Shown here piece by piece: positions 20,381 to 31,300 of a stretch of DNA of 64,000 nucleotides. Origin of the DNA: Cyanophora paradoxa (lineage: Eukaryota > Glaucocystophyceae > Cyanophorales > Cyanophoraceae). Where the stretch lies: positions 1 through 64,000 of the forward strand of contig QPMI01000175.1 in NCBI GenBank assembly GCA_004431415.1. Reading direction: 5' to 3'. Within the stretch, counting starts at the first letter, position 1. Each line of letters begins with the position of its first letter. The notes below the pieces were generated by a model, which saw only the letters and a program-made list of their open reading frames with translations, was not told where the DNA came from and made no database searches. Position numbers and translations under genes: made by a program.

Positions 20381-20776
20381 CGCTGACTCGCAAATTTACA
20401 CGCCGGCGCAGAGGCGGTCGGCTTCCGGCTCGAGCTTCCCGCGCAGAGGACGGAAATCTACACGGATCTGAGGAACCTCGCCGAAACCATCCGCCGCTTC
20501 CCGGGCCTGGCTCGCGTCACGGGAACGGGAATCAGCGCCATCGACTTTGTCTCGACCGTCCCGCTTCTTCGAACCGCCGACGCCGAGGGCGCCAAGCGCG
20601 TCTCGGCGCGCATCTTGGACGCCGTGCGGAGCGCCGAGGGCTACACGTTTGACGAAACCGTGCTGGCGCTCGCCTCGGGGCGAGACGAAGACGACGACAA
20701 GGGGGAGGAGGGGGGCGGAGAACGCGGCGACGAGGCCTCCGAGGCCGGATCCGCGTCCGGGTCGGGAGGCGGGTGA
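20381..20776 (+). pseudogene. Coding-like segment lacking a start codon
   Basis: From an in-frame stop at 20378 to TGA 20774-20776 the frame is open, with good helical character (LRNLAETIRRFPGLARVTGT, then AKRVSARILDAVRSAEG). It ends in an acidic/glycine tail like those of neighbouring genes. No ATG or clear splice acceptor precedes it. TATATATATAGATC lies about 40 bp upstream. Most likely a 5'-truncated gene or one using a non-ATG start. Product unknown. Confidence 0.4.
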
Positions 20777-21049
20777 CGCGCGGGCCAATAACTACATATC
20801 GTAGTATGCGACCCGTGTTCGAGATTCGGTTCTAGTCTGAATTTTCGGCGGCCGGCGGCGGCATGCAGCATGCACATGCCCACGATCGCGAGTCCGAGTC
20901 TCCATCTCGCCGCACGCGCTCAATGGATCGAATACTCATTTCATTTGTATACGTACACAGGGCGGGCCGGGGAGCGAGACCTCTTAAGCTTCCGCCCCCG
21001 CCCCCTCCCCGCCGCCGGCTACATACACACACACACACGTGCACGGCAT
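20777..21049. other. Intergenic spacer with short ACACAC tract
   Basis: No gene supported. An ACACACACACA run lies directly upstream of the BTB-like start codon. Confidence 0.4.
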
Positions 21050-21754
21050 CATGAGCACCTCCACGCACACCGCATGCGCACCCCACCTCGCGCTCTCGCC
21101 CCGGGCGCTACCCCCGCAGACTCTACATCTGCCGCCCCGGCCCGCTGCGCGCGCGCCGGCCCCGCCCCTGGATCTCGATCTTGGTCCCGCCCTCGTGGCG
21201 CGCTGCACCCCCGACGGCGAGAGCGTGCCCCTCTGCGCCGCCCTCGTGGGGTACTCGCGGCTGCTCGGTCGGTGCTCGAGTGCAGCGACGCCGTCGCGGC
21301 GGCCGGGTCCGGATCCGGGACGGTCCCCGTCGACCTCCCCGCCTCGGCGGCCACCGTGCGCCTCGCCAACGCCGCCGCGTTTGGAACGTGGCCCCCCGAG
21401 CGCGAGCCGCCCGACCTCGGGGCGTACTTTGAGCTCCTCGACCTGCTCATGTTCCTCGACGCGTACCAGGGCCCGCTCGGCAGCCGCATCGTCCAGCGGG
21501 CGGCACGCCAGCTCTCCACCCAGTACGCGTCCGACCCGGGCGCGGTCCTGCGCGCGCTGGACGCCCGCTGGGGGCGCCGCGGCGCGAGCTCGAGCTCGCA
21601 ATCGGCGGGCGCCGCGCGGGCCCGGCCCCCGAAGAAGCGCAAGCGACCGGAATCCCCGGGCCCCGCGGATCCAGATCTAGAAGAGATCGAGCCCGGTCGC
21701 GGATCGAACCCGAGGCCTCGAGCTCTCTATATCTGCAGGGCGCCCCGGCCATAG
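21050..21754 (+). pseudogene. BTB/POZ-like protein with one frameshift, 3' end overrun by element copy 3
   Basis: The first ~75 codons contain PALVARCTPDGESVPLCAAL, typical of the BTB start. Near 21270 the meaning moves to the next frame: LECSDAV...VPVDLPASAATVRLANAAAF...LGAYFELLDLLMFLDAYQ. This gives the strand-helix order of a BTB fold. A basic PPKKRKRP nuclear-signal-like motif follows. The frame then runs into the B array of element copy 3 at about 21740, so the original C-terminus may be lost. The shift could be a single-base indel or a 35-nt GT...CAG intron (21252-21286), which would also restore frame. BTB proteins are common in large DNA viruses. Confidence 0.45.
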
Positions 21755-22812
21755 GGGAGCCCTGGACGATAATGGGAAACGCTGTATCCCACGCCCCTCC
21801 TCTCTGCGGAGCGCCCCCGCCATAGGGGAGCCCTGGACGATAATGGGAAACGATGTACCCCCGCAGATCTCCTCTCTGCGGGGCAGCCCCCGCCATAGGG
21901 GAGGCCTGGACGATAATGGGAAACGCTGTACCCCGGGGCCCTCCTCTCTGCAGATCCGGAGCGTTCCCGGCCCGCCATAGGGGAGGCCTGGACGATAATG
22001 GGAAACTTCGTACCCCGGGACCCTCCTCTCTGCGGAGGAGAGTTGCCAGAAGTTTGATTTCACAACAAAAGATTCGACTTTGGACAGCGGCAATATATAT
22101 CGAAATCGATCATGAGCTTGAAATTAAAAAGCGAGAGACGGACCATAGGAGAAAGAAGGCCTAGGGCTAATTGAAATCTAGGTGCTGATCGTGAGGCTCA
22201 GAAGCTGGAAGTTCTAGATAAGATGAGTATCGGGACCGTTCGCTTGTGCAGGTAATATTGATCATGATGACTATCGCCGATCGTGTGCTCCGTTTGGCTG
22301 ATGGGAGGAGGAGAGGGGAGGGGGGAGCTCGCCTGGGGCCCTGCATTTCTCTGCTCCCCCCCTCTCCCGTCTCTCCCTCCGGCCACGCTCAGCTCGCCCC
22401 CCTGGGGGTACTGCGTTTCCCATTTACGTCCAGGCTTTGCTCAAGGCCGCCCCTCCCCCCTCTCTCCCTCCGGCCACGCTCAGCTCGCCCCCCTGGGGGT
22501 ACTGCGTTTCCCATTTACGTCCAGGCTTTGCTCAAGGCCGCCCCCTCCCCCCTCTCTCCCTCCGGCCAAGCTCAGCTCGCCCCCCTGGGGGTACAGCGTT
22601 TCCCATTTACGTCCAGGCTTCGCTCAAGGCCGCCCCTCCCCCTCTCTCCTCTCTCCTCCGGCCAAGCTCAGCTCGCCCCCTGGGGTACTGCGTTTCCCAT
22701 TTACGTCCAGGCTTTGCTCAAGGCCGCCCCTCCCCCTCTCTCCCTCCGGCCAAGCTCAGCTCGCCCCCCTGGGGTACTGCGTTTCCCATTTACGTCCAGG
22801 CTTTGCTCAAAG

Positions 22813-22852
<40 letters not shown>

Positions 22853-22935
22853 TCCCCTCTCTCCCTCCGGCCAAGCTCAGCTCGCCCCCCTGGGGGTACT
22901 GCGTTTCCCATTTACGTCCAGGCTTCGCTCAAGTC
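21740..22935 (-). mobile_element. Composite repeat element, copy 3, same orientation as copy 2
   Basis: Four B units (motifs near 21761, 21835, 21907, 21988), the AT-rich core (22036-22360) and six A units (motifs near 22409, 22507, 22604, 22687, 22779, 22901), with a 35-nt C tract at 22816-22850 inside the A array. The core is shortened relative to copies 1 and 2: about 25 bp is missing after AGCTTGAAA, and there are other small losses. At 22604 an A unit carries the B-type TACAGCG variant, suggesting exchange between arrays. This copy marks the boundary between virus-like genes and ordinary host genes. Confidence 0.8.
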
Positions 22936-23279
22936 CGCCCTCTTAGACGCGCGCCTCCTAGACAGTGCCCGGGGGGTATGCGTGCGGTGTGGTCATTGCT
23001 GCACAGAAGCAGCGGTGCTCTCGCACGAGGGAGAGGACGGCGAGTCGGGAGAGAAACAGGAGGGGGGAAAGGGGGGGGGGGGGAGAGAAGGGGCGAGGGA
23101 GGGCGACGCCAGGCTCGCCGGCTCTCGGCCAAGCCCGGAGCTGGCCACGGCCGCGCGCGCCGGTGAGGCTCGGCGTGGGGGGGGGGTACGGGGAAAGGGG
23201 GGCGAAGGAAGAGGAGGGCAGGGGCGACGGACCGAGACGGGCCTCTGCGCAGACCGTTGTTGGACCGCCGCCGTCGCGA
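22936..23279. other. Spacer between element copy 3 and the histone gene
   Basis: GC-rich with G tracts (about 23067-23081 and 23177-23186). No gene supported; probably the 3' flank of the H3 gene. Confidence 0.5.
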
Positions 23280-24540
23280 TCAGGAGGCCGTGGGCTCCGT
23301 CGCAGGCTCGCCGCGGATGCGGCGGGCGAGCTGAATGTCCTGGACGGACCGGAGCGCGCGGGGCAGGGGGTCGGGCGCAGGAGGCTTGGTGGTGGCGGGG
23401 GGCCGCACCTTGGGCTGGATGGTGATGCGCCTGCGGTGGATCGCCAAGAGGTTCGCCTCCTCAAAGTGCTTGATGAGTTGCTGCGCAGAGGGGGGCAAAG
23501 CGAGCGTGGGAAGCGCGCCCTCGGGGTCAAGGGGGGCGGGGCCGGGGCGCAAACGCGGCGGACCATCTCGCTGGCCTCGCGCAGGCACTCGATGGCCTCG
23601 CGCGTCCAGCGGAGCTCGATCTTGGGGTCTGCCCCCTCCTCGTTCTTCTCCTTGGCAATCTCGCTCCCGATCTCCTGCACCTGCGCCGCGCGGGCGCGAA
23701 AACGACGTGGCGGGGAGCGCGGGGGTGCGGCGGGAAAAGGGGGCGGGAAGGCGGACGAGGCGCTTAAAGGGCGCGTAGGGGATCAGCGGGTTCGTCGTCT
23801 GCGTCCGCGGTCTCAGTCGAACGATCCCGGGGCCACGGGGCCCGGGCCCCGCGGCGGCGGGCCGGCGGCAGCGCGGCGGCAGCGCCCACCTTTTGGTACT
23901 TGCGGATCTGCGATGCGACGCGGGATCAGGCGGCGCGCAGGCGCAGAGTCGGCTCAGCTACGGTAGGCTCGGCATGCATGCGCACCTCGCGGAGCGCCAC
24001 CGTGCCTTTCCGTCGCCGCCGCCGCCCGACGACCGGCGCGGTACGCGCGTCAGGAATCGGTGAGAGCGAGCGAGAGAGAGAGAGAGGCCGGAGCGGCGCG
24101 CGCGGGCGGGGTGCATCTATAGCTAGCTATAGCTGCGTGTATGCGTGCATGCATGCATGTGGCGTAGCTTGCATTGAGCTAGAGCGCGGCCGCGGGGCGG
24201 GGAGGGAGACGACCAGGGCGGTAGCGGTGCGGCTTCTTCACCTGCGGTGCGCATGCGCACACGTTAGACGCGCCGGCCGCGGGATGCGGCGCCGGCGCTC
24301 CGGCTGGGACGCGACGCGCGCTGCGACATCACGCACCCCGCCTGCCGCCGGAGCCGAGCGGCGGGCCGCCTTGGTAGCCAGCTTCTTGCGCGGCGCCTTG
24401 CCGCCGGTGCTCTTCTTTGCCTGCGAGAGACGGCGGACATGAGACACGATGCATATGATCGGCTGCAAGGCGGACGACGAGGACGAGGAGAAGAGCGCGG
24501 GGCGGGCGCTCTCGCTCACCGTCTGCTTGATGCGGGCCAT
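23280..24540 (-). CDS. Divergent histone H3 variant, nine exons
   Basis: Exons (minus strand): 24520-24540, 24337-24420, 24214-24241, 23986-24005, 23890-23907, 23757-23798, 23564-23680, 23409-23480, 23280-23339. They total 462 nt, exactly 154 codons, with every junction in frame. The tail resembles canonical H3 ([31 protein letters not shown]) but has Thr3 to Ile, Arg8 to Lys, Gln19 to Lys and Lys27 to Arg. The fold diverges: PYAPFKRL in the alpha-N/alpha-1 region, an insertion of about ten residues in loop 1 ([13 protein letters not shown] before LRW), and [19 protein letters not shown] in alpha 2 to alpha 3. It ends [11 protein letters not shown] plus a 9-residue tail. Role: nucleosome core component. 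A longer loop 1 is typical of centromeric H3, but the tail is H3-like, so centromeric identity is only a possibility. Confidence 0.9.
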
Positions 24541-26325
24541 CCTCCGAGAGCGTCTGCGGGTGCGGACCTCGTGGAGCGCGCCGAGGAGCCGACTCGCTCG
24601 GGGTCCCTTTTCAACGCGCGCACGCGCACGGGGCGCGCCGAGAGAGCGACGCCGCGGCCGAGGAGCATGGCTATTGGCGTGGAAAGCGCCGCTCTGCTCG
24701 CAGGACAAAAGTCTCCCGCCGGGATTCGAACCCATGATTCGAAGATGAGAGCCTCCCGCAGAACCGCACGCGTACCCCGGCCCGCACGAAGAAGGGTGCC
24801 GGCAGCCTCTGCGCGTTCATCCCTGTTGATAGCCGCGCTCTCGACTCCTGGCGGTGCGTTTGGGCCGGCGCCCGCCCTAGGAACGGTTTCCGAGGGGGTC
24901 CCCGGGGGCCGCCGGCGAGACCCGATTTCCGATCCGCTGGGCACCGAGCTCGAATTCGGCATGCAGGGACCCGCTTTACTCTTAAAAAGTGGCTTAGTGC
25001 GGATCGGATCGATCCCGCTCATTTAACAAAACGATAATCAAAAGGCGCGAGGAGTACACATCGCTTGCTTCATCGGCTCACCCGCGGCGCCGGCGGCGCG
25101 CTAGCTACACGCTTTCGCTTGTCCGAGGTACTCATCTTCGAATTCTGCAGCCGTCGCCCCATCCTCGGCAGCTGTAAGGCGGCGCGCAGGGACTCGAGCT
25201 CTCAACTATGGCGTCGCCCGGCGGGCCCAGCGCAAGCAGCTCTGAGCCAGTAGGTCCGTCCCGGAACCGCCCCTCGGACCTGCCTGGGCGCGCTGTCTTC
25301 CGATCCTGCTAAAAAACGTGTTTTCGGGGCGACATTTTGGCACTATGTTCACTATGCCCGCCGGCCATGGGCTCGGATCGGGCCGGGGCCTTTTTCAAGC
25401 GATCGCCGGCGCCGCGTCCGTCGTCCGACGGTTCGCGCTAGCGATCTCCCCGGAGTACTCGGTACCAGGGCCTAGCGATCGCCGAAGCGATGAGAAGGCT
25501 CTATAAGCGCTTGCAGCGCCGTGCAGCGGCGTGCACCGTGCAGCGGCGTGCACGTGGCCATGGATGAGCGCTAGCACTGCGGCACTGCGGAGGTGTTCGC
25601 AATTTGCGAGTGCACGTGTCCGGATCCTCAATGATTTCTCAAATTCTCATCGACGATCATGATGTCGACGGCGATTCGTCCGACGATGGTCGCATTGGTC
25701 GGCGACCGCGAATCGCGATTCGATCGCGAGTTCGGAACGCTCATGATCATTGATCACGGCTCTGCAAAGCAGTGCAAACTGCCGAGCCAATCAACAGTTT
25801 TGTGTACAGGCGATTCGAATTCAGCTTGAATTTTTTTAAGAAGTTCGTTCGATTTCGATCGCGAATCGCGATTCGCGATCGCACGAATTCGAAATTCGAA
25901 TTCGCCGCGCCGGCGCCGGCCGGCCGGCGCCGGCACGCAGCCGGCCGCGGCGCTGCCACGCTGGCCCGGCCGGGCGCCGGCGCCGGCGCTGCGGCGGCGC
26001 CGCCGGCCGGCGGCCCGCGGCCGGCGGCGGCCGGGCCGGCGACGGCCGCCTTGGCGGGGGGGTACGTGAGCGTTGTGGATTCAAGGAGGGTCGCACAATT
26101 CCAAAGAAGCGCTCCGGACCCGCCCCATCGATCGACATCGCGCCAACGAGCGCTCAGGTGCAGGCTCCCGTGCAGCGGCTTTAGTCGAATTCGCACGCGA
26201 ATTCGAAGCGCACCCATCCCGGCGGCGTTGGCGCTCGCGGCGTCTACTAGTACTACAGCTCTACAGGACGCCTTGAGAAGGCGGTCAGACATTAGGCGCC
26301 AGTTCGGTTTGTCTCTCAGGCAGCG
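24541..26325. other. Intergenic region without a supported gene
   Basis: No coherent coding sequence. It contains a B-box-like GGGTTCGAATCCC (minus strand, about 24720), short GTGCAGCGGC repeats (25515-25555), a perfect 24-bp palindrome (25857-25880) and a GGCGCC/GGCCGG-dense block (25900-26050). A promoter for the H3 gene (left) and the 26326 gene (right) must lie at its ends. Confidence 0.5.
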
Positions 26326-27675
26326 ATGGGTTCATACAGAAACGCAGCGGATAACTCATCGAGGCCGCCAGCCGCTCTGGCTCGCTTTCACGCAGCTCAA
26401 CACGAGTTGGCGCAACACGGGGAATCCACTGCCGCCGAGTGCAGCGAGGCTGTCCGTTGCGGCTCTGGATCCTGCAGCAGTTGCGAGAGCAGCGCCGTGT
26501 CTACAGGCGCGCCCGCCGCGGAGGCGGCCGCAACGTGTCCCGTAAGCCAACTGGCGGATCACCTCGAAACAACAGAGCAAGGCCGGTTGCTATTGAACGA
26601 GGTTCGCATTTTAAATGCTTCCTTTTCAGTCTGCGGGTTTCTTTGGCCGCGCCAAGCCGCCTGGATGAAACGTCGTGATTCCCGCGGCACTCGCCTGACT
26701 CATTCTCGCAGCTGTGGCGCGGTATCCACGCGGAATCTTCAAAGGACAGTTCAAAGCAAGACGGCCTTGATTATGACCGGTGAAGCTCCTGCCGAGCGTC
26801 AAGCGCGGGAGCTTTCTCTGAGCTGGCTCGTGCTTGCAGGTACTGCCGGGCCCATTTCGCAGTCCAGAAGGCTGTGTTCGTCGGACGCATTTCAATTCAG
26901 CAAGCTGCGAACCGGGCCAAGCAGGACTGGCGCCACGACAGCGCCGGAAATAACTCGGTGAGCCCTCCGCGCAGTCTGCGCTTCGCATGAACCAACGAGG
27001 GGCCGCCCAGGTCTCCCGCGCCTGCTTCCTCCGGAGCGTGCTCTCCATCGCCGCACAGCGCGCCCTTGGAGTCTGCTCTGAGCCGGAGCAGCTCGTCAGC
27101 AGGTTGGCGCCCTCGTCGTCGCCCCGCTCCCCGCCTTGCTCACCGCGCGCCCCGACAGCGCCATCTACTTTCTGCACCAGCTCGTGGAGGTGCTTACTGT
27201 CGAGCGCGCCGGCGCCCGCCGCCTCCGCTCCACACAAGGTCCGCCCAGCGCTCGAACCGCAGGATTGATCCGCGGCCGAGATTTGATCCGCGCGCTGCAG
27301 AGATAAGCGAGGGGCAGTGGACCCTTCTGACGGCTTCGGGGGCCCGAGTTGGGGGATTCCTTGACTCGCTCGCCCCCGGCGCCGAGGAGCGCGAGGCGGC
27401 CTGCGCGCCGGCCGCCGCCCCCACGGCATCGCGGGTGCGGGCGGCCCCTCGCGCTCGCCTGCGCGCGCGGCGGCCTCTGACGGCCTCGGCCCCCCCGCAG
27501 CGTCCGCGCCGCCGCGCTTTCGCCCCGCTCGTCGAGCGCGAGCTCCACTGGCTCGCCCTGGGCAACCGCCTCTCGGGGCGCTCGGGCCGCTGCGACGGTC
27601 CGCCACGCCTGCCCGCCGCCCGCCGCCCCGCCCAACGCGCCCATCCTGACTCGCTTGCGCCCAGGCGGCCGCTAA
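26326..27675 (+). CDS. Unknown spliced gene, possibly flagella-associated-type protein
   Basis: Exons 26326-26601, 26712-26779, 26840-26957, 27011-27070, 27103-27238 and 27301 onward join in frame, with donors GTTCGC, GTGAAG, GTGAGC, GTCTGC and GTCCGC. The 32-nt fourth intron is unusually short. The 92-codon first exon starts at an ATG. The assembled protein has helices around QLADHLETTEQGRLLLNELW, YCRAHFAVQKAVF, QAANRAKQDWRHDS, RACFLRSVLSIA and YFLHQLVEVLTVE. The pattern Y-x-x-helix, then A-x-x-DW-x-x-D, then F-x-x-S is one I associate with uncharacterised axonemal proteins of flagellates (weak memory-based inference). The 3' end is uncertain; a TAA after the acceptor near 27661 is the best candidate. 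Convergent with the ABC1K gene. Confidence 0.6.
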
Positions 27676-28367
27676 ACTTTCGAAAGTTTCTCTTTCGGTG
27701 CCTTGGTGCAGCGCACCCTCGTGTAAAGATTTATTACTCTGTCCAGACTAGGTCACAGTTTCACTCAGATATAAACAATGCTAGGGCGCCCGCGCAAGAT
27801 GTTTCTTGCCGGAACCCAGCATGTATCTCCATTCTTTTGAGTCAGTTTCATACGACAGACAACCAGATAATGCAGCAGATGTCTTTCCGCAGCTATCATT
27901 TCGCTTGCAATGGCAAGCACTATCAGAACATCAGAACCTACGTATGCTCGCGCGCTGCGCGAGGCTCCAAAGTCTGCTCGCCTCAGGGCCTGGCCCAGTT
28001 TCAGTATCCTAGCATTTCACTGTGTGTCCGCATTTCACGTCTGCGAAGTTTGCTTTTTTTAGTCATGTTGGAGGCCTCGAGATTCACTAGTGTCCGCCCT
28101 GGTCACTCTGCAGGATGGCATTGCAGCTCGCTGCTTCTGAGAGCGCTGAAGTCCACTTCCACTTTAGTTGTGCAGTTTACTGCGAGATTAGTTCTTCCAT
28201 TCTTTCTTAAGTCATTTATAGTAGCGTAGGAAGTCGTGTGCTCGCGTCGGCATCGCTTCCCCCTCTGTCTTTAGCCTAGTGCAATAAATGAGTGCCACGC
28301 CTTAAACGAGTGCACAGCTTGCTGCGCGTCTTCGAATTCGATGTCCACGTACACAGCGCGCTGGCGA
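27676..28367. other. Lower-GC 3' flank between convergent genes
   Basis: No coding potential seen. It is AT-richer than its surroundings and probably holds the two 3' untranslated regions. Confidence 0.45.
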
Positions 28368-31300
28368 TCACGCCTGCTCGCGCGCGGCCTCGGGCGCCGG
28401 GGAGCCCAGGAGGAGGCGCCGGAGGGCGCGGGCGGCCCAGCGGTCGGCGAGGCCGGCGGCGACGCGGAGCGTGACGTCTACGCCGGCCTCGCGGGCCCCG
28501 TCCGCCCCCGAGAGGGCCGAGAGCGCCGCCACCGCCTCCCCCGAGCCGCCGCCCGCGCCGGCCGCCGCCGCCCGCGCCAGCAGCCGCCGCACGCTCCCGT
28601 AGCGCTCCCCCTGCCGCCAGCGCGTCAGGCGCCGCCGGCGAGCGAGGGGCGGGGCACGGGGCGCGGCCGGGGCCGGGGCAGGTGCCGGCCGCACCGCCGT
28701 CTCGGGGGGCCCGAGGTCCTCCCCGCCTCCTCCTCGTCCTCCAGCGCCGCCTCCTTCTTCGCGGGTCTGCCCCGCGCGCAGCGAGCGGGCCGATCGGATC
28801 AGACGACGGCGGCCCGAAGCGCGCGCGCGCCGGCGACGGACCGTTCACGTTTGGCTGGAGGAAGGCCCGCGCGAGGGCGGCGGCCGACTGGACGGCGGTG
28901 CGCGTGTGGGCCTCGCCGGTGCCCAGCGCGCGCCCGGCCTCCCGCTCGCGCGCGGCGGCGGCGGCGGCCTCGCGCTCCTCCATCTCGATGGAGGTGCCGC
29001 GGGCGACCTCGGCCATGAACGCCTCCCGCACCGCCTCGAGGTCGCGCCCCAGCTCGAGCCCGCCGTCCGCCTCGAGGCGGGCGGAGAGGGCGTTGGCGGC
29101 CGCGTAGGCCACCCGCACGGGGTCCCGCGCCACGTGCTCCGCCACCACCAGCGAGTCCTGCACCCCCCGGGACAACCCCGCGGCCGTGAGGCGCCGGCGC
29201 GATGCGATTGGAGGGGGGCGCGGGCCCACCAGCGCGAATCGGTCGATCAGGTCGGTCACCTCGGTGGCCACGACGTGCCGCGCGTCGGCGCCCCTGCCGC
29301 CCGCGCGTCGGGCCGGAGCTCGAGGCGGCGGGAGGACTGAAGGGGGGTACGCACTCGGAGGAGAGGAAGAGAGAGGCCGCGTCGTTGACGACTGTCGAGA
29401 CGCTGGCGGGGGCGGGCGTCGGCGGGGCGCGCCTCCGCCCCGGGGGGAGGGGTACGCGGCGCACTCGAAGTCGGGGGTGGAGGAGGCCTCGGAGAGGAGC
29501 TGTGGCGGAGAGAGTAAGGCGGGGTACGGGGCGGGGCGGGGCGGGGCGGGGCGGGGCGGGGCGTGGGGCGCGCCTGCTCGAGGCGGCCCCAGCGGACGCG
29601 CTGGTTCCGCTCGTCAAAGACGAGGCCCCGCAGGCAGCCGCGCAGCTCGGGGTCGCTCAGCAGCCTGCACGGGACGGGGGGCGGGCACCGCGCTCAGCCG
29701 GCGAGGGGGCGCGCGGGGAGGATGCGCCGCCCACGGACCGGCGGGCGATGTAGGGGTACGCGGAGCCGAGGATCTTGAAGTCGGGATCGGCGCTCAGGGC
29801 CTTCGCGGCGGGGGGCGGGGCATCAGCGGGAGGGGTACGCGGGGGCCGCGGGGGGTGCGGCGGGCGGGCGGACCAGGCCCTCGAGGACGCCGAGGCAGCG
29901 GATGATGGAGGCGTAGAAGGGGGGTACGTGGAAGCTGAACCGGAACATGATCTCCCCCAGCTCGTCGATGACGGTCTGCGAGCGGGGGGTACGGGGCAGG
30001 GCGGGCGGCGTCAGCCGGATCGATCAGAGGGGCCGCGCCCCCGGCCCCGGCCCCTGCCCCTGCCCGATCTGCGGGGCGGGGCGGGGCGGGGCGGGGTACC
30101 TTGAAGTTGAGGGTGCCGACGTTCTGGCCGAGGACGTCGGGCAGCGTGCGCCGCATCGCCTGCGTGCGGGGCGTGAGGCGCGCAGGAGAGGCGAGGCGAG
30201 GGGCGAGGGGACCTGCGTGATGGGCGACGTGTCCACCTCGTCGTCCAGGAACCCCAGCCGCTTGTACAGCTTCCCCATCTGCCCCCGCCGGCGGTCGGCG
30301 CCGGCGCGGGCGGCGGGCAGGCGGGCGGAGGTGGCGGCACCTTCTCGAAGTCGCGGTTCACGAGGTGCGTGATGGCTGCAGGCGGGCGGGCGGCGCGGTG
30401 AGTCGGGGCGGGGCGGGGCGGGGCGGGGGGGGGCGGGACGGGTGGTCGCGGCGCGGGCAGCAGCGAGGAACAGGGGGCGTGCGGGGCCGCGCACCCTCCA
30501 GGAGACCGTACCTGCGCGGCGCGCCGGCGTTCGGTCAGTCAGTCGGGCGTTCTCCGAGTGCGTGCGGGGGCGCGGGGGCGGGGCCGGGGCGGGGCGGGGG
30601 CGGACCGCTGGTAGGGCTCGACGTAGGAGACCATCCCGAAGTCCAGGAAGGCCAGCTTGCCTGCGCCGCCGCCACCGGCCCCCGCCTCGCACTGGCGCGA
30701 GAGGGAGGGGAGGGGGGGGGCAATGAAGGCGCCGCGCGCACCGTCCCGCATCGCGAGGAGGTTCCCCGGGTGCGGGTCGGCCTGCGTCCCGGGGGCCCCG
30801 CCCGCTCAGTTTGGGTGAGGAGAGAGAAGGTGTGGACGAGGGGGAAGGGGGTAGGAAATGGGGCACGTGGAAGAAGCCGTTCTCCAGGAGCTGGCGGATC
30901 GAGCACTGGATGAGAGCCTGCGGGGGATGCGGGGCTCAGAGAAACGCGGGTGACCAAGAGGAACAGGGGAGGGAAAAGGGGGTACGGGCGCGCCTCGATG
31001 ACGGGCCGGATCTCGAGCCCCTGAGCCGCGATCTCGTCCAGCGCCGTCAGCTTCGTGCCCTCCACCCTGCGCCCCGCCGGCCGGTCAGCCGCCGCGAAGG
31101 CAGCCGGGGCGGGGAGGAGGAGGGGACGCGGCGCGCCATTCCATGGTCAGCACGCGCTTCTTGGTGTGCTCCTGCGGCGCCGGGTCGGATCGAGACAGTG
31201 GCTCGGGGGCTCGGGGGGGGCGGGCGGGCGGGCGGGGCGCGGCTCGCCCAGTATATCTTGGGCACGTGGATGTTGGGCAGGCCGCCGTAGAGCTCGTTGA

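Noticed and set aside
24714-24790. tRNA-like sequence on the minus strand with a B-box GGGTTCGAATCCC
   Set aside because: The T loop is convincing, but neither acceptor nor anticodon stem pairs upstream; no complete cloverleaf could be drawn.
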